In this document: piece by piece, positions 1 to 5,495 of the stretch
Numbering within the stretch: the first letter of the stretch is position 1
Layout of the letters: each line of letters opens with the position of its first letter
NCBI GenBank assembly: GCA_031271375.1
Contig: JAISVU010000031.1
Coordinates: forward strand, 1 to 6,130
Length of the DNA: 6,130 nucleotides
Source: Clostridiales bacterium
GTDB lineage: Bacteria; Bacillota; Clostridia; Lachnospirales; WRAX01
Direction of reading: 5' to 3'
Position numbers and translations under genes: made by a program
Notes under the pieces: generated by a model
Database searches by the model: none
Told to the model about the DNA's origin: nothing
Seen by the model: the letters and a program-made list of their open reading frames with translations, nothing else

Positions 1-1436
1 ATGCGCTGGATCGTCTCCTGCATCTTCATCTGCGCGTCCTCCGGCATACGGTAGAGCTTGCTCTGGAGCCCCTCCCGCACCATGTCCTGCATTGTGCGGC
101 CGAAGACGTTCATCTCCCAAATCTTGGAGGGGTCTTCCTCCATCTCCTTCGCGAAATAGTTGATGAGGTCCTGGCTCTGCTTTTCGGTGCCTACGATGGG
201 GGACACCTCGGTCTCGATATCGGCCTTGATCATGTGTATGCTGGGCGCTGAGGCGCGGATTTTAACGCCGTAGCGTGAACCGTGCTTGACGATCTTGGGC
301 TCGTCAACCTTCATCTCCTCCAGCAGCGGCGTCACTATGCCGTAGCCCTTGCGGTTTACGGATTCCAGCGCGCTGCGCACCTTGTCGTAGGCGGTTTTCG
401 CCTCGGCAAGAACCTTTATTGTGGAAATGAGCTTCCACTCACCGTCGATATCCATGCCCGTCGTCTCGGAAAGAACCTTGTAAAACAGGTTTTCCGGGGT
501 GTGGACGGCTACTTCGGCGCTGCCGTCGCCCAGCAGGATTTTATCGATGTAAGCCTTCTTAATATGTTCGTTATCCTCAAGGTTCTTGATGACATCCTTG
601 ATGTGGCGCAGGCGGCTGAGAATCTTCGCTCCTTCCCGGATCGAACGCACTATACTCTGTTTTATCCAGTGCGTCATTGGCAGGGTCTCAATCCATTTGG
701 GCAGCTGGAGCTTCAGCTCCTTGACCGGGAACTCATACAGGGCCTTTTCCATAATGCCGCTGATCTCTTCCATCTTCATTTGGGCGCAGTTCACCGCGAT
801 GACCGGCACAGCGTATTTCTCCGAGAGCTGCGAACGCAAATCCTCTGTCTCGGGTGTGTAGGGGCGGATGCTGTTTAAAAGCATTACGAAAGGCTTATTA
901 ATGGCTTTCAGTTCGCCGATGACGCGTTCCTCGGCGAATATGTAGTCCTCCCTGGGTATTTCCGTTATGGAGCCGTCGGTGGTGACAACCACGCCGATAG
1001 TGGAATGATCCGTGATTACCTTGCGCGTTCCGATCTCGGCGGCTTCGGCAAAGGGAATCGTTTCGGCGTGCCAGGGGGTGTTTACCATGCGCGGGTTTTC
1101 GCCCGCCAGATGGCCGTTGGCGCTGTCGACTAGGTACCCAACGCAGTCAATCATCCTCACCTTGAACTGGGTGGCGTCGTCCAGGCTGACGGTGACGGCC
1201 TCGGCAGGGACAAACTTGGGTTCCGTGGTCATAATCGTGCGGCCCGCGGCGCTCTGGGGCAGCTCGTCTTTCGCACGCTCCCTGCTATAGCTGTTTTCAA
1301 TGTTCGGCAGCACAAGCAAATCCATAAAACGCTTGATAAACGTGGATTTCCCTGTCCTAACCGGCCCGACCACCCCGATGTAAATGTCACCATTTGTACG
1401 TTCGGCGATATCTCGATAAATTCCGTATTCGGACAT
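1..1436 (-). CDS. spoIVA: Stage IV sporulation protein A (SpoIVA), 3' end cut by window edge
   Basis: SpoIVA is the ATPase that polymerises on the outer forespore membrane and forms the basement layer on which the spore coat assembles. 478 complete codons are visible. The B. subtilis protein has 492 residues, so only about 14 C-terminal residues are missing. The N-terminal ATPase domain shows a Walker A loop GPVRTGKST (residues 24-32, Lys30), the sensor threonines in GRTIMTTEP (Thr70, Thr71) and a Walker B-like MIDCVGY (Asp97), at the same positions as in B. subtilis. The segment NTPWHAETIPFAEAAEIGTR (119-138) is also typical. The later part keeps GSRYGVKIRA, APSIHMIKADIE and GTEKQSQ from the middle and C-terminal domains. 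The ATG at 1436 follows an SD GAGGGGAG (1444-1451) with a 7-nt gap and gives the same N-terminal spacing as B. subtilis. The frame is intact. It is divergent from the methyltransferase gene. Identification is by remembered family sequence and is very secure. Confidence 0.97.
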   Translation of the reverse strand, partial: MSEYGIYRDIAERTNGDIYIGVVGPVRTGKSTFIKRFMDLLVLPNIENSYSRERAKDELPQSAAGRTIMTTEPKFVPAEAVTVSLDDATQFKVRMIDCVGYLVDSANGHLAGENPRMVNTPWHAETIPFAEAAEIGTRKVITDHSTIGVVVTTDGSITEIPREDYIFAEERVIGELKAINKPFVMLLNSIRPYTPETEDLRSQLSEKYAVPVIAVNCAQMKMEEISGIMEKALYEFPVKELKLQLPKWIETLPMTHWIKQSIVRSIREGAKILSRLRHIKDVIKNLEDNEHIKKAYIDKILLGDGSAEVAVHTPENLFYKVLSETTGMDIDGEWKLISTIKVLAEAKTAYDKVRSALESVNRKGYGIVTPLLEEMKVDEPKIVKHGSRYGVKIRASAPSIHMIKADIETEVSPIVGTEKQSQDLINYFAKEMEEDPSKIWEMNVFGRTMQDMVREGLQSKLYRMPEDAQMKMQETIQR

Positions 1437-1466
1437 TTCGTTACTCCCCTCATTCATTCTTATTCC

Positions 1467-1496
1467 ATTATACGAATATGCCCAACCTTTTATAAC
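1467..1496 (-). promoter_or_regulatory. Candidate sigma-E promoter of spoIVA
   Basis: Read on the minus strand, GTTATAAA (1496-1489) and CGTATAAT (1474-1467) are 14 nt apart. The known sigma-E consensus is roughly GKMATATT, about 14 nt, then CATACAMT. The -10 box matches 6 of 8 positions and the -35 box 5 of 8. Transcription would start near 1460, giving a short leader before the SD at 1444-1451. In B. subtilis spoIVA is a mother-cell sigma-E gene, which makes this assignment sensible. The match is imperfect and was made by eye. A sigma-A promoter using TATAAT (1472-1467) as its -10 cannot be excluded. Confidence 0.45.
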
Positions 1497-1577
1497 CAGG
1501 GGAGACAAGAAATGTTGCCTGCGCCGGAGGCTTCTGCCTTCGCGTACGAACGGTGGAACATGTTCGATGTCATCATA

Positions 1578-1605
1578 ATAGTATATAGGGTGTTCGCAAT
1601 ACTAT
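1578..1605. promoter_or_regulatory. AT-rich inverted repeat upstream of the methyltransferase
   Basis: ATAGTAT (1578-1584) and its exact reverse complement ATACTAT (1599-1605) are separated by 14 nt. A second TACTAT (1609-1614) follows the first TACTAT (1600-1605) at a 9-nt offset. The region lies 40-65 nt before the methyltransferase start and is the most AT-rich part of the divergent intergenic region, so it is the likely promoter area. I could not place a convincing -35/-10 pair for the plus strand. A regulator-binding site is possible but unproven; AT-rich repeats of seven bases can arise by chance. Confidence 0.25.
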
Positions 1606-1642
1606 ATGTACTATAACATGAGATAATCGAAGGGAGTACGCT

Positions 1643-2143
1643 ATGAACGGCGGAATATCAGTGCAGGAAAACCGGGAGGCAATCGAATATATCCTAAATA
1701 ATCTCGAAATCCACCGGATAATGGATGTTGGGGCGGGTATCGGATATTATGGCCGGGTCATTGACAACCGGGCTTTGGTTGACGCGATAGAGATATGGGA
1801 GCCTGCCGCCGACTATTTAAAAACGACCGGATGGTACGATAATGTGCTGTGCGGCGATATAACAGATATGGCGGAACCAATCAGCGGCTACGATATGGTT
1901 ATTTTTGGGGATGTCTTGGAACATCTGCCGCTGGATAAAGCCGTGGAGGCGTTTACATCCGCAATAGAACATAACGATCATGTGTTCATAAGCATACCGA
2001 ACGGCGAATACCCGCAGGAGGCGCTCTATGGCAACGAGCATGAACGCCATTTAATCTTGAACCCGGAGCGCGACTTGATACCGCTGCTACCGCCGCCGCT
2101 CAAGACGTTCGTTTACGGTATAACGACGACCTATTTATGGTAA
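1643..2143 (+). CDS. Class I SAM-dependent methyltransferase, short
   Basis: The 166-residue protein has the signature of a Rossmann-fold S-adenosylmethionine methyltransferase. Motif I is IMDVGAGIGYYG (residues 26-37, glycine-rich SAM loop). An acidic post-motif strand DAIEIWEP (47-54) should bind the ribose hydroxyls. CGDITD (70-75) is the third strand, and YDMVIFGDVLEHL (83-95) is the usual motif IV region, followed by VFISIPNGEYPQ. The substrate cannot be told: there is no clear substrate domain, and the protein ends in TFVYGITTTYLW, shorter than most family members, which often continue for some tens of residues. The start at 1643 is supported by AGGGAG (1631-1636) with a 6-nt gap. It is divergent from spoIVA, and no terminator directly follows its stop; the first one lies at 2331. 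The fold assignment is secure, the biological role unknown. Confidence 0.85.
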   Translation: MNGGISVQENREAIEYILNNLEIHRIMDVGAGIGYYGRVIDNRALVDAIEIWEPAADYLKTTGWYDNVLCGDITDMAEPISGYDMVIFGDVLEHLPLDKAVEAFTSAIEHNDHVFISIPNGEYPQEALYGNEHERHLILNPERDLIPLLPPPLKTFVYGITTTYLW

Positions 2144-2168
2144 AGTTATTTTATAAATAATTTTTCTG

Positions 2169-2197
2169 TTGCGTTATCAGGCTCTTTGAGGTAGAAT
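2169..2197 (+). promoter_or_regulatory. Candidate sigma-A promoter for the 31-codon ORF
   Basis: TTGCGT (2169-2174) and TAGAAT (2192-2197) are separated by exactly 17 nt. The -10 box matches TATAAT at 5 of 6 positions and the -35 box matches only its TTG. A start near 2204 would give a very short leader into the GGAGG at 2206-2210, which weakens the case. The sequence just before it is AT-rich, as often found upstream of promoters. Confidence 0.35.
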
Positions 2198-2220
2198 AGA
2201 GAAGCGGAGGTTGGTTTTGG

Positions 2221-2316
2221 ATGGTGTCCATTCCGAACCGGCTAAAGCATACCCTTAATACAATCAGAAAGGAGATGGTTAAGGTAATGAAGAGTATAGG
2301 GTGGTTTTTGTTCTAA
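2221..2316 (+). CDS. Candidate small cationic peptide, 31 aa, unrecognised
   Basis: The ATG at 2221 follows GGAGG (2206-2210) with a 10-nt gap and opens a 31-codon frame ending in TAA (2314-2316). The peptide starts MVSIPNRLKHTLNTIRKE and ends in VMKSIGWFLF. It is strongly basic (three Arg, four Lys and one His against one Glu) with a hydrophobic, aromatic tail, so it could bind membranes or be a short leader. A second SD, AAAGGAG (2268-2274), lies inside the frame ahead of in-frame ATGs at 2275 and 2287, so a 9-residue product MKSIGWFLF is an alternative. A promoter-like sequence precedes it and a perfect terminator starts 14 nt after its stop, which makes the stretch look like a small transcription unit. 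I recognise no family. It may equally be a non-coding RNA or untranslated trailer of the methyltransferase transcript. Confidence 0.4.
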   Translation: MVSIPNRLKHTLNTIRKEMVKVMKSIGWFLF

Positions 2317-2330
2317 CCTAAAAAGAACAG

Positions 2331-2355
2331 GGCGGGGCTGTTGCCCCGCCGCTTT
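2331..2355 (+). terminator. Rho-independent terminator
   Basis: GGCGGGGC (2331-2338) and GCCCCGCC (2343-2350) form a perfect 8-bp stem around a TGTT loop, followed by GCTTTAATG. An A-rich run AAAAAGAACA precedes it. The T run is short, so termination may be incomplete. It closes the methyltransferase and small-ORF region. Confidence 0.8.
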
Positions 2356-2363
2356 AATGTTTC

Positions 2364-2400
2364 TTGGATTTGTAACCTGTTTGCAACATAACTGTAACCT
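2364..2400 (+). promoter_or_regulatory. Candidate promoter with paired TGTAACCT repeats
   Basis: TTGGAT (2364-2369) and CATAAC (2387-2392) lie 17 nt apart, giving a weak sigma-A-like promoter between the upstream terminator and the next SD. An exact 8-nt direct repeat, TGTAACCT, occurs at 2371-2378 (inside the spacer) and at 2393-2400 (over the expected start point), 22 nt apart, about two helical turns. This placement suits a repressor or autoregulator of the downstream small genes, but no regulator is identified. Evidence is from sequence pattern only. Confidence 0.35.
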
Positions 2401-2441
2401 AACGGAAACATATCGGCTATTCGCGGAAAGGAGGTGTGAAA

Positions 2442-2549
2442 ATGGGAATCGAGTTCAATAGAGTGTTAGATAATGACTGCCAACAGCGCTTTATTAAGGA
2501 GGTTTTCATTTTTGAACTACAAAAACGGGAAGGATGTACTCCCTCCTGA
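2442..2549 (+). CDS. Overlapping 35-aa upstream ORF
   Basis: The ATG at 2442 has one of the best SDs in the window, AAAGGAGGTG (2427-2436), with a 5-nt gap. The 35-codon frame starts MGIEFNRVLDNDCQQRFIKE, ends in GCTPS, and stops with TGA at 2547-2549. It overlaps by 38 nt, in another frame, the TTG-initiated CD3324-type gene, and it carries that gene's own SD inside it. The frame has mixed charge and no membrane segment. It may be a true small protein, or a leader whose translation opens the mRNA for the next start. The strength of its SD argues that it is translated. No family recognised. Confidence 0.5.
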   Translation: MGIEFNRVLDNDCQQRFIKEVFIFELQKREGCTPS

Positions 2550-2799
2550 GCTTTTAACAGAGGTCCAGAAACACCTGTGCGGCGAGATGCTGTACATACC
2601 AAAGAGAGACGAAATGAGGGCTTCCTGGGGGCAGTTAAGCGGGTTAAGGGAACAGGTCTATACGCGTAATGTTCAAATCGTTAACCTCTATGACAACGGC
2701 GCCACAGTAACCGAGCTTATAAGGGACTTCTGCTTATCGGAGGCAAGCATCCGCAAGATTATTTATAATCATAGATCAAAGCTCAAAGTAAAGGCATAA
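2512..2799 (+). CDS. CD3324-family small helix-turn-helix protein
   Basis: I place the start at TTG 2512, preceded by AAGGAGG (2496-2502) with a 9-nt gap, giving 95 residues starting MNYKNGKDVLPPELL. The in-frame ATG at 2473 has no SD and would add 13 residues unlike the family. The protein resembles the small CD3324-type proteins of Clostridia and Bacilli: an N-terminal NGKDVLPPELL, then a GEMLYIPKRDEMRASWG stretch (residues 24-40), then a C-terminal helix-turn-helix RNVQIVNLYDNGATVTEL...CLSEASIRKII (52-84), like resolvase or Mor-type HTHs. It probably binds DNA, but its targets are unknown. An upstream ORF overlaps its start, and a terminator lies 12 nt after its stop. The family is recalled from memory; the HTH is visible directly. 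Confidence 0.8.
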   Translation: MNYKNGKDVLPPELLTEVQKHLCGEMLYIPKRDEMRASWGQLSGLREQVYTRNVQIVNLYDNGATVTELIRDFCLSEASIRKIIYNHRSKLKVKA

Positions 2800-2811
2800 A
2801 CGAGAGTGACG

Positions 2812-2836
2812 AAGCCCGCCCGAAAGGGCGGGCTTT
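2812..2836 (+). terminator. Rho-independent terminator between the HTH gene and pepF
   Basis: AAGCCCGCCC (2812-2821) and GGGCGGGCTT (2826-2835) make a perfect 10-bp stem with a GAAA loop. The following TTTAATA run is weak in T. It begins 12 nt after the HTH gene and ends 15 nt before the pepF SD, leaving no room for a pepF promoter downstream of it. It may therefore act as a leaky terminator or attenuator. Confidence 0.8.
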
Positions 2837-2860
2837 AATACAGAATACAGAGGAGGAAAG

Positions 2861-4612
2861 ATGATGACTTGGTCATTGAAGGAACTTTACACGTCCTTTG
2901 ACAGCGCGGAATTCAAGGCGGATATGGAAGGCCTGGAGAAGGAAATACGGCGGTTCACGGCTTGGGCGAAGGAGAATTTCGCTTCCAGGGACAGGGAAAC
3001 CGAAATGATTGAGGAAGCGCTGCGGATATTGCAGGGGATGGAGCGGTTTTATAAGCTCCAGAGCTTCGCGAACCTCAGTCTCAGCGCGAACTCCGAGGAC
3101 GCGGACGCGATGAAGAGCCTGGACAAGCTCCAGCGTATGCTTGCCGAGCTGTCCGAGCCGAACTTCCTGTTCGACGAGTATGTATCCGATACGGCGGACC
3201 TTGACGCCTGCGCAAAGGCTTCGCCGCTTATAGCGGGGCATATCTTTGTGCTGAAAGAGACGAAAGAAAAGAGCCGTTACCGGCTCTCCGAAAAGGAAGA
3301 AGCCCTGCTTGCCAAGCTCAGGATTACCGGCTCCGCCGCCTGGGCCAAGATGAAGGAGCAGCTGGTATCGACGTTAAACATTGACGTTTCTATTGACGGA
3401 GCTGTTAAAACAATGTCTCTCAGCGCGGTGCGAAACCTGGCGAGGGACGAACGGGCCGCAGTGCGGGAAGCCGCTTATCACGCGGAGCTTGACGGGTATA
3501 AGAATGTAGAAAAGGCGACAGCCGCCGCGCTTAACGCGATAAAGGGCGAGGCTATCACCACAGCGCGACTGCGCGGTTACGCTTCCCCCCTTGAGATGAC
3601 GGTGTTGAACTCGCGCATGGATATGGCTACGCTTGAAGCTATGCTGGGGGTTATGCGGGATTATCTGCCGATGTTCCATACATATTATAAAAAGAAGGCA
3701 AAGCTTCTTGGATATGAAGGCGGCTTGCCTTGGCACGGGATAATGGCCCCTGTGGGCAGCGCTTCCACGCGGTTCACTATTGAGGAAGCTAGAGATTTTA
3801 TCGTAACGCATTTCAATACGTTCAGTGAAAAGCTGGGATCATTTGCGCGGATGGCCTTCGATAAACGCTGGATCGACGTGTACCCGAGGAACGGTAAGCG
3901 TGGCGGCGCCTTCTGCGCGACGGTGCCGGAGCTGAGGGAAAGCCGGATTTTGACGAACTTCGACGGCACGCTGGACGCGACACTGACACTTGCCCACGAA
4001 CTGGGCCACGCCTATCACGGTTATTGCCTGAAGAACGCTTCGCTGCTCAATAAACGTTATCCGATGCCGCTGGCTGAGACCGCCTCCACATTCTGCGAGA
4101 CGCTGGTATCCCGCGCCGCCTTAAAGGCGGCGGACAAAGACGGTGCCCTGGCAATCCGAGAGAATGACCTTGCCGGGAACGCGCAGGTCATTGTGGATAT
4201 ATATTCCCGTTTCCTCTTTGAGGACGAGCTGTTCCGCCGCAGGGAAAAGGGTCCGCTGACAGCGGACGAGTTGAACGCCCTTATGACCGAATGCCAGAAA
4301 GAGGCCTACGGCGACGGGCTGGACCATAACGTCCTCAACCCGGGCATGTGGATCAATAAGTCCCATTACTACAACGCCGAGAACAACTATTATAACTTCC
4401 CATACGCATATGGGCAGCTCTTCGCGCTGGGCCTGTACGCGCAGTATTTGGAAGAAGGATCGGCCTTCCCGGCGAAATACGACGCAATGCTGGCCGAGAC
4501 AGGCAGGAACGACGCCGCCGCGGTGGGGCGCATGATGGGCATCGACGTGACCTCGAAGGATTTCTGGGCGTCGTCAATGGAAATTATAAAGAGGGAGATA
4601 GAGGCGTTATAG
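2861..4612 (+). CDS. pepF: M3 family oligoendopeptidase F
   Basis: This cytoplasmic zinc metallopeptidase cleaves short to medium peptides and takes part in peptide turnover. The 583 residues match the usual length of the PepF/M3 group. An N-terminal helical part (about 1-110) is followed by the oligopeptidase F N-terminal domain (about 115-185) and the M3 catalytic domain (about 200-580). The zinc motif is HELGH (379-383) with the third ligand Glu406 in PLAETASTFCE. The substrate-side signature GMWINKSHYYN (about 495-505) and FPYAYGQLFALGLY (513-526) are intact. No signal peptide is seen. AGGAGG (2851-2856) precedes two adjacent ATGs; the second, at 2864, has the better spacing (7 nt against 4), so the first Met may not be used. 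The stop is TAG. The frame shows no lesion. The assignment to the pepF group is firm; naming it pepF rather than another M3 paralogue is less so. Confidence 0.95.
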   Translation: MMTWSLKELYTSFDSAEFKADMEGLEKEIRRFTAWAKENFASRDRETEMIEEALRILQGMERFYKLQSFANLSLSANSEDADAMKSLDKLQRMLAELSEPNFLFDEYVSDTADLDACAKASPLIAGHIFVLKETKEKSRYRLSEKEEALLAKLRITGSAAWAKMKEQLVSTLNIDVSIDGAVKTMSLSAVRNLARDERAAVREAAYHAELDGYKNVEKATAAALNAIKGEAITTARLRGYASPLEMTVLNSRMDMATLEAMLGVMRDYLPMFHTYYKKKAKLLGYEGGLPWHGIMAPVGSASTRFTIEEARDFIVTHFNTFSEKLGSFARMAFDKRWIDVYPRNGKRGGAFCATVPELRESRILTNFDGTLDATLTLAHELGHAYHGYCLKNASLLNKRYPMPLAETASTFCETLVSRAALKAADKDGALAIRENDLAGNAQVIVDIYSRFLFEDELFRRREKGPLTADELNALMTECQKEAYGDGLDHNVLNPGMWINKSHYYNAENNYYNFPYAYGQLFALGLYAQYLEEGSAFPAKYDAMLAETGRNDAAAVGRMMGIDVTSKDFWASSMEIIKREIEAL

Positions 4613-4634
4613 TAAAAAGATACCGTTGGATTTT

Positions 4635-4720
4635 CTCTGTCTCTCTGTGTCTCTGTGTGCAAGAAAAAAGCCGAATTACACTTTAAAAACCTTTACACAC
4701 AGAGGCACGGAGGCACAGAG
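4635..4720 (+). repeat. Large imperfect inverted repeat built from 8-nt units
   Basis: Two 25-nt arms (4635-4659 and 4696-4720) flank a 36-nt A-rich centre. The left arm matches the reverse complement of the right arm at 21 of 25 positions. Three of the four differences become G-U pairs in a plus-strand transcript, leaving one C-C mismatch. Each arm consists of three 8-nt units close to CTCTGTGT or CTCCGTGC plus a final G. Similar CAGAGGCACAGAG-like repeats are, from memory, found between genes in many unrelated bacteria. It lies 22 nt after the pepF stop, between convergent genes, and could end the pepF transcript or stabilise its 3' end, though no T run follows the second arm. Confidence 0.75.
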
Positions 4721-4784
4721 CGTTTGAGGTACAGCAGCCATTAATATGAACCGATTGTAATAAAAAGCCTAGTAAAATATTGAC

Positions 4785-5495
4785 TTAATTGATACGTATT
4801 GTTTTGGAGGCCGAAATATCCATTACATCCCCAAAATTCCCGGCGTTTTTTACGGTAGCAACTACCTCAACATCAACGCCGCGTGTAGTCGGGATTAAAT
4901 AGTCGCCTTTAATATATGCACTGACGGGTAAGTAAGCGCTAATATAACCGTCAGGAGTTCCAGGTTCTGCAACGCTCCACTCAACTGTCATACCGGGTGT
5001 ACATTTCTGAGGATTAATGGTAGCGCTTAATGGTATGGTACTCACTAGGTAATAACTGGACGCCATATTTATTGTTATATCTGTTGAGGTAAGGCCTGTG
5101 CCTGTGAATGATGTGGGTACATACCTTGCGGGTGTGGGATAATATCCCACACCCCAGTTACCTGAAAAGTAAAACCGCATATCCGCAGATGGTATGGGTA
5201 ATGAACTCCCTTTAGGCCCCATAAACGCAAGATATACCTTATCAACTACTCCATTCGTCATCAGGAAAGACCTAAGCCCAGGGCCGTAAAGCTCATCATC
5301 GGTAACGTTATATATCTGGCTTCCGGGTTCGGCAATAAAGTGGACAACTGCATAATCATCCGGGGCAAAATACCCTCGAATAGTCCTGTTTTCCGTTGCA
5401 CGGAACTGATACGTATAATTCCGGCTTGCTAGTATATCATTCTCATACCAGCCGTAAAAAATATATCCGGCATATGAATCGGCGTCAAGTTCCAC
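4785..5495 (-). CDS. C-terminal part of a repeat surface protein, cut off by an in-frame stop
   Basis: This frame continues the one upstream without shift: the sequence from 5582 downward (TITVSTFPDQSSYG...) is the start of a third InlB-type repeat, separated from the rest only by TAA at 5583-5585. If translated alone, the likely start is GTG 5495, which follows GGAGG (5507-5503) with a 7-nt gap and gives 236 residues. That start removes the first 29 residues of the third repeat. Visible parts: the remainder of repeat three with FYGWYEND (residues 13-20), a middle section of unknown fold (about 48-145), and an Ig-like, Big-type end (about 148-236) with LSATINPQKCTPGMTVEWSV and VEVVATVKN. There is no LPXTG or S-layer anchor at the C-terminus, and no export signal in this part. 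It may be a pseudogene remnant, a readthrough product or a separately started protein. Confidence 0.6.
   Translation of the reverse strand: MELDADSYAGYIFYGWYENDILASRNYTYQFRATENRTIRGYFAPDDYAVVHFIAEPGSQIYNVTDDELYGPGLRSFLMTNGVVDKVYLAFMGPKGSSLPIPSADMRFYFSGNWGVGYYPTPARYVPTSFTGTGLTSTDITINMASSYYLVSTIPLSATINPQKCTPGMTVEWSVAEPGTPDGYISAYLPVSAYIKGDYLIPTTRGVDVEVVATVKNAGNFGDVMDISASKTIRIN

Noticed and set aside
282..1290. Plus-strand open frames within spoIVA
   Set aside because: They are antisense to clear SpoIVA coding sequence with conserved motifs on the minus strand.
1525..1542. Hairpin CGGAGGC-TTCT-GCCTTCG in the spoIVA/methyltransferase gap
   Set aside because: One G-U pair, short stem and no T run on either strand; not supported as a terminator and too short to call a repeat element without other copies.
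2214..2245. Stretch resembling part of 5S rRNA (GGTGTCCATTCCGAACC)
   Set aside because: Only a short similarity to the conserved CCATCCCGAAC loop; the rest of the 5S fold and length are absent, and the bases read as codons of the small ORF.
2473..2511. ATG 2473 as start of the CD3324-type gene
   Set aside because: No SD before it, and the added residues do not resemble the family; TTG 2512 has AAGGAGG at a workable distance and gives the expected N-terminus.
2764..2769. Perfect TATAAT inside the HTH gene as pepF promoter
   Set aside because: No acceptable -35 box 16-18 nt upstream, and it encodes conserved-looking helix residues; kept only as a point to check.
2873..4662. Several long open frames on the minus strand opposite pepF
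   Set aside because: They have no convincing SD, no recognisable domains and lie wholly or mostly opposite an intact conserved gene; they are shadows of its codon bias.
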